Positions 1-6,259 of a DNA stretch of 9,815 nucleotides are shown in pieces. Each line of letters starts with the position of its first letter. Positions within the stretch are counted from its first letter, which is position 1. The translations under genes and the position numbers were made by a program. Under the pieces are notes generated by a model. It was not told where the DNA came from and searched no databases. It saw only the letters and a list, made by a program, of their open reading frames with translations. Origin of the DNA: an uncultured Variovorax sp. (GTDB taxonomy: Bacteria; Pseudomonadota; Gammaproteobacteria; Burkholderiales; Burkholderiaceae); assembly GCA_946478645.1 (NCBI GenBank), contig CAMLCW010000190.1:1-9815 (forward strand). The letters run 5' to 3'.

Positions 1-1372
1 CGAGCAGCGGCAGCCAGTCCCAGCTGTGCAGCATCGCGAACAGCCAGCGGCTCAGGCGGCGCTGGCTGTCGGAGCGCCCGAGCACCGCGCCGGTCTGTGG
101 ATCGACATGCACCCAGGTGGCGTTCGCGTCGGCGAAGACCACACGCCAGACGGGCAGCGGCTTCTCGCGGCCACCGGTCATGGTGTGCGGCTCGCGTGCG
201 TAGTAGTGGCTGTCGTAGGCGCGCAGCACCTCGATGCGCGCGACCTTGTTTGGCAACAGGCGCGCCACCGCGCCTTTCAGCGCCTCGGCATCGAGCGCCT
301 GCGGCGCGGCGCTGCGCGGGTCGAACAGCCGCGGCCGTGCGGCCGGCTGCTCGGCGATCACCAGCGTGCGCCCTGCCACGCGCACCCAGCGCAGCTCGCG
401 CACCCCGGCGCCCGCCGAGGCCAGCAGCGCCGCAGGCGCGGCCGCGTCCGCGGGCAGTTCGAGCGGGCCGCCATTCATCGCCTCGGTTTGCAGCGCCGGT
501 GCACCGCTGTCGAAGATGCGCCACGGGTTCATCGACATCAGCCCGCTGAAGATCCACGTCAGCGTCACGAGCGCGAACAACAGCCCCGCGATGTGATGCC
601 AGCGCATCATCCAGCCCTGGTAGGGCGAGTGCGAGCCGCTGCGGTGATAGGTGTTGCGAAAGCGCCAGCGCATCAGGCCCACCACGGTGCCGGTCAGCGT
701 GAGCACGATGCCGGCGATCGACAGCCAGTTGACGATATCGGCCCAGTGGCGGTCGAGCGCGGTGCCGCGCAGCGGATAGAGCCAGTGGATCCAGGCGCCG
801 GCATAGTTCCAGAGCCGCTCGGTGCGCGGCGCATCGCGCACCACCTCGCCCGTGCGGCCCGACACGTAGAGCCGCGTGGCCACCGCATCTGCCAGATCGA
901 CCACATGCAGCGGGCGGTGCGCATCGAGCGCGCGCGAATGCGTGAATGCGTCTTCGTCGATGGTGCCGCGGTGGCTGGCCGCCACGCCCTCGCCCGCATA
1001 GGCCTGCGCGCTCGCAAGGGCGCGCTCGCGGTCGATGTCGCGCAGCACGGCGCCCGTGCCTGCGTCGATCACCACCACGCCGTCGTGCGCCGCCGCGCGG
1101 GCCAGGTACACGGGGCGTCCGCCACTCGCCGCTGCAAGCCGCAATTCCTTCAACGGCCCGGCGAGCTCAGCCGCGTCCAGCGCCTGCCGCGGCGCGAGCA
1201 ATGGCGCCGAAGCGTCGAGCACCGGCAAGTGCCCCAGCCGCTCGACCTCGGTGAGCTTCGGATAGCCCACGTACATCATCACCACGCCCGAGACGAACCA
1301 CATTGCGAAGAAGGCGCAGGCGAGCACGCCGAGCCAGCGGTGGACCAGGAACAACCAGCGCTTGAGGTGCAT
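1..1372 (-). CDS. PepSY-associated TM protein (PiuB/FoxB-like), C-terminus cut by window edge
   Basis: The frame is open for 457 codons from an ATG at 1372 and leaves the window before its stop. The layout is that of the four-helix PepSY inner-membrane family (PiuB/FoxB type). Helix 1 is about residues 12-36 after an N-terminal HRWLG motif, helix 2 about 213-234, helix 3 about 260-281 after RWHH (257-260), and a fourth hydrophobic stretch starts near 441 with LHSWD at 448-452. PepSY-like strands are visible near 98-111 and 409-433 (a WRVVF start and a VDPQTGAVLGR end). Conserved histidines 11, 259/260 and 449 near helix ends suit heme or metal ligands. Family members act with TonB-dependent receptors, some as siderophore reductases. 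It starts 14 bases after the receptor stop, with GGAG about 8 bases before the ATG, so it is almost surely cotranscribed. The role in reducing or releasing the imported metal is inferred. Confidence 0.93.
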   Translation of the reverse strand, partial: MHLKRWLFLVHRWLGVLACAFFAMWFVSGVVMMYVGYPKLTEVERLGHLPVLDASAPLLAPRQALDAAELAGPLKELRLAAASGGRPVYLARAAAHDGVVVIDAGTGAVLRDIDRERALASAQAYAGEGVAASHRGTIDEDAFTHSRALDAHRPLHVVDLADAVATRLYVSGRTGEVVRDAPRTERLWNYAGAWIHWLYPLRGTALDRHWADIVNWLSIAGIVLTLTGTVVGLMRWRFRNTYHRSGSHSPYQGWMMRWHHIAGLLFALVTLTWIFSGLMSMNPWRIFDSGAPALQTEAMNGGPLELPADAAAPAALLASAGAGVRELRWVRVAGRTLVIAEQPAARPRLFDPRSAAPQALDAEALKGAVARLLPNKVARIEVLRAYDSHYYAREPHTMTGGREKPLPVWRVVFADANATWVHVDPQTGAVLGRSDSQRRLSRWLFAMLHSWDWLPLL

Positions 1373-1386
1373 GTCGGCGCTCCGGT

Positions 1387-3558
1387 TCAGAAGGCCACGC
1401 GCAACGACAGGTCCGCCGTGCGCGGCGCCCCGAGGTAGGCAAAGCTGCTGCCCACATTGGTGGCATGGATGCGGTCGGTCGCATTGCGGATGCGGCCGAC
1501 CAGCGTGACCGACCGGTTGAGCTTCCAGCTCAGGCCCAGGTCGAGCAGCGTGTAGCCGGGCCAGTGCAGCGTGTTGGCCGTGTCGGCATACACCTTGCCG
1601 ACATGGCGCACGCCCACACTGCCCTGCAGGTTCGGCGTGAAGGCGTACGAGACCCAGAGGTTGGCCACCGTGGCCGGCGTGTTGGTGGGTGTGCGGCCGG
1701 CCAGCGAGACGCCGCCCTGCGTGAAGCGCTCATAGCGCGCATCGACGTACGTGAGGTTGCCCTGCAGCGACCATTGCGGCGTGGGCTGCAGCCCCACGGC
1801 CAGCTCCACCCCTTTCGACGACTGCTCGCCCACCAGCACCGTGAGCGCGCTATTGGCCGGGTCCTGCGTCGCGATGTTGTGGCGGCGGATGCCGTAGGCC
1901 GCGAGCGTGGCCGTGCCCTTGCCCTGCCAGAAGTCGAGCTTGGTGCCGACCTCGAGCTGGCGTCCGGTGGTGAGCTCGCTGTTGTTGCGCACGTCGGCGA
2001 ACGACGCGGTGGAGAGCACGCCCGACGGCGGATCGGCCGCCGTCGCGTACTGTGCATAGACGCTCGCACCGGGCGCGACATCCCACACCAGGCCGATGCG
2101 CCCGGTCGTGGGCGCGTAGCCGCGGTGGAAGGTCGCGGGGTTCGACGCATCGACCGTGCGACGGTTGACCAGGTCGAGGTCGATGCGCTCGTGGCGCAGC
2201 GCCGTCACCAGATGCAGCGACGGTACCAGCGCGGTGCGGTTCTCCAGGTAGAGCGCCGTGGTGCGCACCCGGTTGTCGCGGTCGGGCCGGAAGCCCGGCA
2301 CCATGCCCGGCACCTCGAAGAAGCGCTCGGTCGCGAAGACGTAGGGGTTCACCGTGCTCACGGCGCCCGGCAGGCTGTTCGGAAAGCGCGTCTGGCGGTT
2401 CTCGCTGAAATCCAGCCCGAAGGACCAGTCGCTCTTCAGCCCACCGAGCCGCCCCTTGTAGAGGCCTTCGATGCGATTTCCCCACACCGCGTGGTCGTGC
2501 CGCTGCAGCAGCGCGCCGGACCGGACCACCGCCGTGTTCGAAGGGTCGAAGCGATAGCTCTCCACGTTGCGGAAGTCGCGCAGCGCGTCGTAGGCATAGA
2601 AGGTGTTCTTCAGCTGCAGCGCCTCGGTGGCCTGCCATTCGGTGACCGAGCGCAGCCATTGCACGCGCTGCGCGTACAGACCGTCGCTGCTGTTGTAGTT
2701 CTTGAAGCGCGTGCCGGGGTCGATGCGCATCGTGCCGACCAGCGGGTTGAGCGCCGGCGTGCCCCAGTACGGCCGGTCGACCTGTTCGTCCTGGAACTCA
2801 TAGGCCAGCGTGTGCGTGAGCCCGCCGCCCAGGTCCGACAGCAGCGAGGCCGCGAGCTGCGTGGCGCGGCGCTTCGTTCCGTCGGTCCAGCCTTCGCTGT
2901 CGCGGTGGTTCACGTCGATGCGCGCATGGTGGCTGCCCGGCCCGCCATCGCCCGCGATGCGGCGGTTCAGGCCGAACGAGGCCTCCCTGAGCTGCTCGGT
3001 GCCGAGCCGCAGTTGCGCCTCGGCAAAGTCGTTGCCGCGCTCGGCGACCTTGGTGATGTAGTTGACCGAGCCGCCCAGCGCACCCGAGCCGAACAAAAAG
3101 CTCGACGGCCCCCCGATGGCTTCGACGCGGTCGTAGATCCAGCTGTCGACCGGGCGCGCCGCGATCGAATACTGCACGCTGATGCCGTTGAAGAGCTGGC
3201 CGATCGAGTTGCTGCCGAAGCCGCGGTAGCTCACGCCGATGTTGCCCGGCGCGTCGTGGGCGGTGATGCCCGGAATCGCGCGCAGGATCTCCTGCGTGTC
3301 CTGCGCGCCGCGCGCCTCGATCGCGCTGCGGTTCACCACCGTGACCGAAGCCGGCGTCTCGCGCGGCGTGAGGCCGAGGCGGCTCGCGGTGCCGGAGGGG
3401 GTGTCGAGGTCGAGCCGGCCGTTCGGGCGCGGCGCCTCGTCGACCACCTCGATCGGCGGCAGCGTGGCGGCGTCGGCAGCCTGCGCGCGTGCGGGGGCGC
3501 TCGCGGCGCCAAGAAGGGCAAGCAGCCCCAGCGTGGGAGCAAATGGAATGCGGGACAT
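1387..3558 (-). CDS. TonB-dependent outer-membrane receptor (siderophore-receptor type, BfrG-like)
   Basis: The 723-residue product starts with a signal peptide (basic start, hydrophobic core, likely cut after ARA at residue 25). A TonB-box-like PIEVVDE follows at 35-41. The plug covers about 60-175, with TPASVTVV, the ILRAIPGI motif (91-98), SYRGFG (110-115), DRVEAIGGPSSFLFGSGALGGSVNYITK (143-170). The 22-strand barrel fills the rest and ends RVAF with a terminal Phe, as outer-membrane proteins do. There is no N-terminal STN signalling domain, so it is not a FecA/FpvA-type transducer. It imports a metal chelate using TonB energy. The start at 3558 was chosen over a GTG at 3645 because it gives the signal peptide directly and has AGAGAG just upstream. 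I see no cysteine and thus no OprC-like CxxxM copper site. The neighbouring DUF2946 gene suggests copper-linked control; ferric siderophore or another chelate remains possible as substrate. Confidence 0.95.
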   Translation of the reverse strand: MSRIPFAPTLGLLALLGAASAPARAQAADAATLPPIEVVDEAPRPNGRLDLDTPSGTASRLGLTPRETPASVTVVNRSAIEARGAQDTQEILRAIPGITAHDAPGNIGVSYRGFGSNSIGQLFNGISVQYSIAARPVDSWIYDRVEAIGGPSSFLFGSGALGGSVNYITKVAERGNDFAEAQLRLGTEQLREASFGLNRRIAGDGGPGSHHARIDVNHRDSEGWTDGTKRRATQLAASLLSDLGGGLTHTLAYEFQDEQVDRPYWGTPALNPLVGTMRIDPGTRFKNYNSSDGLYAQRVQWLRSVTEWQATEALQLKNTFYAYDALRDFRNVESYRFDPSNTAVVRSGALLQRHDHAVWGNRIEGLYKGRLGGLKSDWSFGLDFSENRQTRFPNSLPGAVSTVNPYVFATERFFEVPGMVPGFRPDRDNRVRTTALYLENRTALVPSLHLVTALRHERIDLDLVNRRTVDASNPATFHRGYAPTTGRIGLVWDVAPGASVYAQYATAADPPSGVLSTASFADVRNNSELTTGRQLEVGTKLDFWQGKGTATLAAYGIRRHNIATQDPANSALTVLVGEQSSKGVELAVGLQPTPQWSLQGNLTYVDARYERFTQGGVSLAGRTPTNTPATVANLWVSYAFTPNLQGSVGVRHVGKVYADTANTLHWPGYTLLDLGLSWKLNRSVTLVGRIRNATDRIHATNVGSSFAYLGAPRTADLSLRVAF

Positions 3559-3684
3559 GGAATCTCTCTGGCCATCGGCGTGCGCGCGCAAGAGAAAAAG
3601 CGAAACGCAGCGCCGGCCGCGGAACGACCGGGAACCGCCGCGCACCCGTAGGCGGGCTGCGTGAGGCGGACGAAGGGCGGAAGT
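3559..3684 (-). promoter_or_regulatory. Spacer between DUF2946 and receptor genes: candidate Rho-dependent attenuator (rut-like)
   Basis: This 126-base spacer is the only large gap in the minus-strand gene run. On the sense strand, the 38 bases right after the DUF2946 stop (3684 to 3647) hold 20 C and 7 G by my count, a clear C-over-G excess with many YC dimers, as in Rho-utilisation sites. After that come a GC-rich stretch and a pyrimidine-rich run (CGCTTTTTCTCTTGC, about 3602 to 3588). The receptor's AGAGAG ribosome site lies just before its ATG at 3558. I see no classic hairpin plus U-tract terminator. In the Bordetella bp2923-bfrG operon, Rho acts in the equivalent gap. A function here is inferred. 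Confidence 0.5.
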
Positions 3685-4041
3685 TCAGGAGAGCGCGGGC
3701 GGCCCGCGCGCCGGCAGCGGCGCGGCCGTGGCGGCCGCGATGCGGGCCGCGGGAATCGATTGCAGCGCGCGGCCGAGCGGCAGCGGCGTGGGCAGCGCAA
3801 CCTGCACGGCGGCAGGCGGTGGCCCGGAGACCATGCACAGCGGGCAGTGCATGGCCGACACGCCCATCTCGGACGGACCGTCGTCGCCCTGCACGATGAG
3901 CTTGACGGTGCCGGCGGCGGAACAGATCAGTTCGATCGACTGCGGGTTCACCAGCGGCGATGCGCCGGCCACCAGCAGCGAGCCCATGAACCACGCCAGC
4001 ACCAGGCGGTGCAGGAAGCGAATGGCGCGGAGGGCGTGCAT
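3685..4041 (-). CDS. DUF2946 protein, CruR-like copper-sensing upstream ORF candidate
   Basis: The product has 118 residues. It has a basic N-terminus with a hydrophobic segment (about 8-30), the family block SPLVNPQSIELIC (28-40), VKLIVQGDDG (46-55), and the hallmark HCPLC at 65-69, giving a CXXC (C66, C69; codons 3835-3846). A proline/alanine-rich tail ends in ARGPPALS, so RGPP lies at 112-115 (codons 3697-3708), three codons before TGA. In the Bordetella pertussis bp2923-bfrG-bp2921 operon the DUF2946 product senses copper through CXXC as a nascent chain and arrests on a C-terminal RAPP; copper relieves the arrest and lets Rho stop transcription. The same order is present here: DUF2946, receptor, PepSY. 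The start follows the upstream LysR stop by 9 bases; no Shine-Dalgarno is evident, and a CATAAT box sits 8 bases before the ATG. The family call is firm; the regulatory role is inferred by homology. An exported metal-binding protein is the alternative. Confidence 0.88.
   Translation of the reverse strand: MHALRAIRFLHRLVLAWFMGSLLVAGASPLVNPQSIELICSAAGTVKLIVQGDDGPSEMGVSAMHCPLCMVSGPPPAAVQVALPTPLPLGRALQSIPAARIAAATAAPLPARGPPALS
3697..3708 (-). promoter_or_regulatory. RGPP codons near the end of the DUF2946 gene: putative translation-arrest motif
   Basis: The codons CGC GGG CCG CCC encode Arg-Gly-Pro-Pro, followed only by Ala-Leu-Ser and TGA. RAPP and RAGP are known nascent-chain arrest motifs (ApdA/ApdP-type and SecM), and RAPP is the one reported for the Bordetella DUF2946 uORF. 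RGPP differs by one residue and sits at the expected C-terminal position. Whether it stalls ribosomes in this organism is untested. Confidence 0.45.
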
Positions 4042-4055
4042 GGGGCGGGATTATG
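4042..4055 (-). promoter_or_regulatory. Candidate -10 box directly before the DUF2946 start (possible leaderless mRNA)
   Basis: On the minus strand, CATAAT (4055-4050) matches the TATAAT consensus at five of six positions, and only CCCGCCCC separates it from the ATG at 4041. A start site 6-9 bases downstream of such a box would fall at or next to the ATG. The box overlaps the TAA stop of the upstream LysR gene. Almost the same arrangement precedes the LysR gene starting at 7221. I see no convincing -35 hexamer. Confidence 0.4.
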
Positions 4056-4953
4056 CCGCCTGCTCGATCGCCTCGCGCATGCAGCGCGTGATGCCCCGCA
4101 CCGCCACCGAGTCGGGCCGCCCCGCGAAGCGCAGCGCGCGCACCGGCACCGGAATGTGCGGCTCCAGCGCCAGCACGTCGACCTTGGTGGCGTCGGCCGA
4201 ACGTGCGGTGCAGCCGTCGACCAGCGCCACGCCCAGGCCGTGGTGCGCCATCGACAGCGCGGCGTGGTAGGTCTGCACCGTGACCACCGCCTGCTGGAAG
4301 CCGACGCCGGCCTGGCGGCAGGCCTGGCTCAGGCTGGTACCCACGGGGTCGCGGCTGTCGAGGCCGATCACGGGCCGGTCGACCAGGTCGTGCAGTGCGA
4401 CCGAACCGTTGCGCACCAGTGCGCGCGGCAGCATCCCCTTGGGCGCAATGCACACCATGCGCGTGTCGGCCAGCGTCTCCTGCGTGAGCGACGGATGCAC
4501 CGCGGGGCTGAAGACGAAGCCCACGTCGGCCTCCTGCAACAGCAGCGCCGACATGATCTGCGGCGAATGCAGCGACTCGACCGTGATCGCGTAGCCCGGA
4601 TGCTTCTCGCGAAACGCCTTGAGCGCGCGTGGCAGCACCTCGTAGCTCAGCGCGAGCACGCTCAGGATGCGCAGCTCGCCCGTGTCGCTGCCCGCGCGCA
4701 GGTTCGACGCCAGGCGCTGCACCTCGTCGAGCTGCGCGAACAGCCGCTCGATGTGCGGATACAGCGTGAGCGCCTCGGTGGTCGGCGTGAGCCGGCCCTT
4801 GGCGCGCTGGAACAGCGGAAAGCCCAGCTGCAGCTCGGCATGCTGCAGGGTGCGGCTCACCGCCGGCTGCGTGATGTTGATGAGCCGGGCCGCCGCGCTC
4901 ACGCTGCCCGTGAGCATGATCGCGTTGAAGACCTCGATGTGGCGCAGCCGCAT
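4051..4953 (-). CDS. LysR-family transcriptional regulator (OccR/NocR-like)
   Basis: The product has 300 residues, normal for LysR proteins. The winged helix-turn-helix covers residues 1-60, with GSVSAAARLINITQPAVSRTLQ (16-37) as the HTH and GFPLFQRAKGRLTPT (44-58) as the wing. A linker helix follows to about 85, then a periplasmic-binding-like effector domain (about 90-295) with GELRILSV and the GLGVALVDG stretch near 234-242. The HTH and wing resemble the OccR/NocR group, which often governs amino-acid or opine use; the effector is unknown. It starts 7 bases after the M20 peptidase stop and ends 9 bases before the DUF2946 ATG, so it is probably cotranscribed with the peptidase. The ribosome site is poor and lies inside the peptidase end, which suggests translational coupling. 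Targets could be the peptidase operon or the metal-uptake genes; the sequence does not decide. Confidence 0.93.
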   Translation of the reverse strand: MRLRHIEVFNAIMLTGSVSAAARLINITQPAVSRTLQHAELQLGFPLFQRAKGRLTPTTEALTLYPHIERLFAQLDEVQRLASNLRAGSDTGELRILSVLALSYEVLPRALKAFREKHPGYAITVESLHSPQIMSALLLQEADVGFVFSPAVHPSLTQETLADTRMVCIAPKGMLPRALVRNGSVALHDLVDRPVIGLDSRDPVGTSLSQACRQAGVGFQQAVVTVQTYHAALSMAHHGLGVALVDGCTARSADATKVDVLALEPHIPVPVRALRFAGRPDSVAVRGITRCMREAIEQAA

Positions 4954-4960
4954 CGCGCGC

Positions 4961-6259
4961 TCAGCGGCCGGCGACCTTGTCGCGCGAGAGGTCCATCACC
5001 ATGCGCGTGGCGAGGTACAGGCGCGGCTCGATGGAATCGAGGAGCACGTATTCGGCATCGGCCGAGTGCGCGCCGAAGCCCTGCAGCCCGAAGCGCTCGA
5101 CCACCGGTGCCTTGGTCTTGAGCGCGGCAAAGGCCGCGTCGGTGCCCCCGCCCGCGGCCTTGTCGTCGGCGCCCAGCGGCCGGCCGAGCTCGTCCTTGTA
5201 GATCGCCTGCGCATGCCTGGCGAGCGCGCGCGATGCGTCGGTGGCTTCCAGCGGCGGGCGGCGGCGCTCGAACTTCATGTCGACCTTGGCCTCGTGGATC
5301 AGCTGCTTCTTCACGCGCTCCTGTACCTGCTGCTCGATGCGGTCGTAGTCGCTGACCTTCAGCACGCGCACGTCGGCGGCCGCGGTGGCGGTGGCCGGGA
5401 TCACGTTGCGGTTGCTGCCCGACTTGGAGATGGTCCAGTTCATCTTGAGGCCCGTCGCGGGGTCGGACAGGTCGCGCATCTGCAGCACCTGGTGCGACAG
5501 CTCGTAGAGCGCGTTCACGCCGAGCTCGGGCGCCGAGCCCGCATGCGAGGCCTTGCCCGTGACGTTGAGCGTGACCGAGGCGATGCCCGCGGTGGCGAGC
5601 GAGAGCTTGTCTTCCTTGACCGACGCGCCCTCGAACGACAGCACCGCATCGTGCTCGCCGCCGAGCCGCGTGATGAGCGCGCGCGAACCCGGCGAGCTGA
5701 TCTCCTCGTCGCCGTTGATCAGCACCGTGAGCGTGCCGTAGTCCTTGAACTTGAGTGCCTGCAGCATCGCCACTGTGTGCAGGATGACCGCCACGCCCTG
5801 CTTGTCGTCGGCGATGCCGAGGCCGTAGGCCTTGTCGCCCTCGATGCGGAACGGCTGCTTGTTGAGCGTGCCCACGGTGTAGACCGTGTCCATGTGCGCG
5901 ATCAGCATGATCTTCTTCTTGCCCGTGCCCTTGAAGGTCGCGCGAACGACGCGGCCCATCGTCTCGGGCGTGTCCTCCATGCGATAGGCCTCGGCGCTGG
6001 GATCGATCAGCTCGACCTCGCCGCCCAGGGCCTTGAGCTTGCCGGCGATCAGGTCGGAGATCTTCGCGAGGCCTTCGAGGTCGCGGCTGCCGGACTCGAT
6101 ACCCACAAGCTGCGACAGCGAATCGAGCAGCGGCTGCTTCTGCTCGGCGGCCAGCGCGGCGATGCGTGCATCGGGCGCGGCGAGCGCAGCGCCGCAGGCG
6201 GCGGCGAGCAGGCCGGCGCTGCCCAGGTGGCGCCAGGAACGGAGGGAGAACGGATTCAT
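4961..6259 (-). CDS. Secreted M20 zinc peptidase, glutamate carboxypeptidase (CPG2) family
   Basis: The 432-residue product has a signal peptide (MNPFSLRSWRHLGSAG then LLAAACGAALAA, cut near 28), so it should act in the periplasm. From my memory of carboxypeptidase G2, the match runs the full length. The zinc and catalytic residues are in place: H122 and D124 (AHMDTV), D151 (IADDK), E185 and E186 (GDEE, general base and ligand), E210 (LSFE), and H398 (GFGAHS). The dimerisation-domain motif ASHAGSAPELGVNA (237-250, H239), N285 and R298 of NVIPA...ADVR, and GGGTDAAFAAL (370-380) are also there. Carboxypeptidase G2 removes C-terminal glutamate from folates and similar amides. That reaction is plausible, but another N-acyl amino acid or dipeptide could be the substrate. 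Start chosen at the ATG overlapping the upstream LysR stop (ATGA), with AAGGA in front and the signal peptide following. Tight coupling to two LysR genes suggests substrate-controlled expression. Confidence 0.93.
   Translation of the reverse strand: MNPFSLRSWRHLGSAGLLAAACGAALAAPDARIAALAAEQKQPLLDSLSQLVGIESGSRDLEGLAKISDLIAGKLKALGGEVELIDPSAEAYRMEDTPETMGRVVRATFKGTGKKKIMLIAHMDTVYTVGTLNKQPFRIEGDKAYGLGIADDKQGVAVILHTVAMLQALKFKDYGTLTVLINGDEEISSPGSRALITRLGGEHDAVLSFEGASVKEDKLSLATAGIASVTLNVTGKASHAGSAPELGVNALYELSHQVLQMRDLSDPATGLKMNWTISKSGSNRNVIPATATAAADVRVLKVSDYDRIEQQVQERVKKQLIHEAKVDMKFERRRPPLEATDASRALARHAQAIYKDELGRPLGADDKAAGGGTDAAFAALKTKAPVVERFGLQGFGAHSADAEYVLLDSIEPRLYLATRMVMDLSRDKVAGR

Noticed and set aside
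26..1438. 470-codon open frame on the plus strand
   Set aside because: Antisense to the PepSY gene, whose product has clear helices and motifs. The plus-strand translation is His/Arg/Ala-rich and low in information.
3559..3645. Earlier GTG start for the TonB receptor at 3645
   Set aside because: It would put 29 mostly polar, Arg-rich residues before a complete signal peptide and remove most of the regulatory spacer.
1465..3651. 728-codon open frame on the plus strand
   Set aside because: It lies antisense to the full TonB receptor gene; the product is Arg/Ala/Val-rich, without recognisable domains. It is a by-product of GC-rich codon use on the other strand.
3559..3684. Intrinsic terminator or riboswitch in the DUF2946-receptor gap
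   Set aside because: I found no strong hairpin followed by a U-tract and no recognisable riboswitch core; a Rho-type signal fits better.
2798..4453. 551-codon minus-strand frame in another phase
   Set aside because: Arg/Gly/Pro-rich translation crossing real gene boundaries; the proper phases encode LysR, DUF2946 and the receptor.
3661..5121. 486-codon plus-strand frame across DUF2946, LysR and the peptidase end
   Set aside because: It spans three well-supported minus-strand genes and has no domain-like content.
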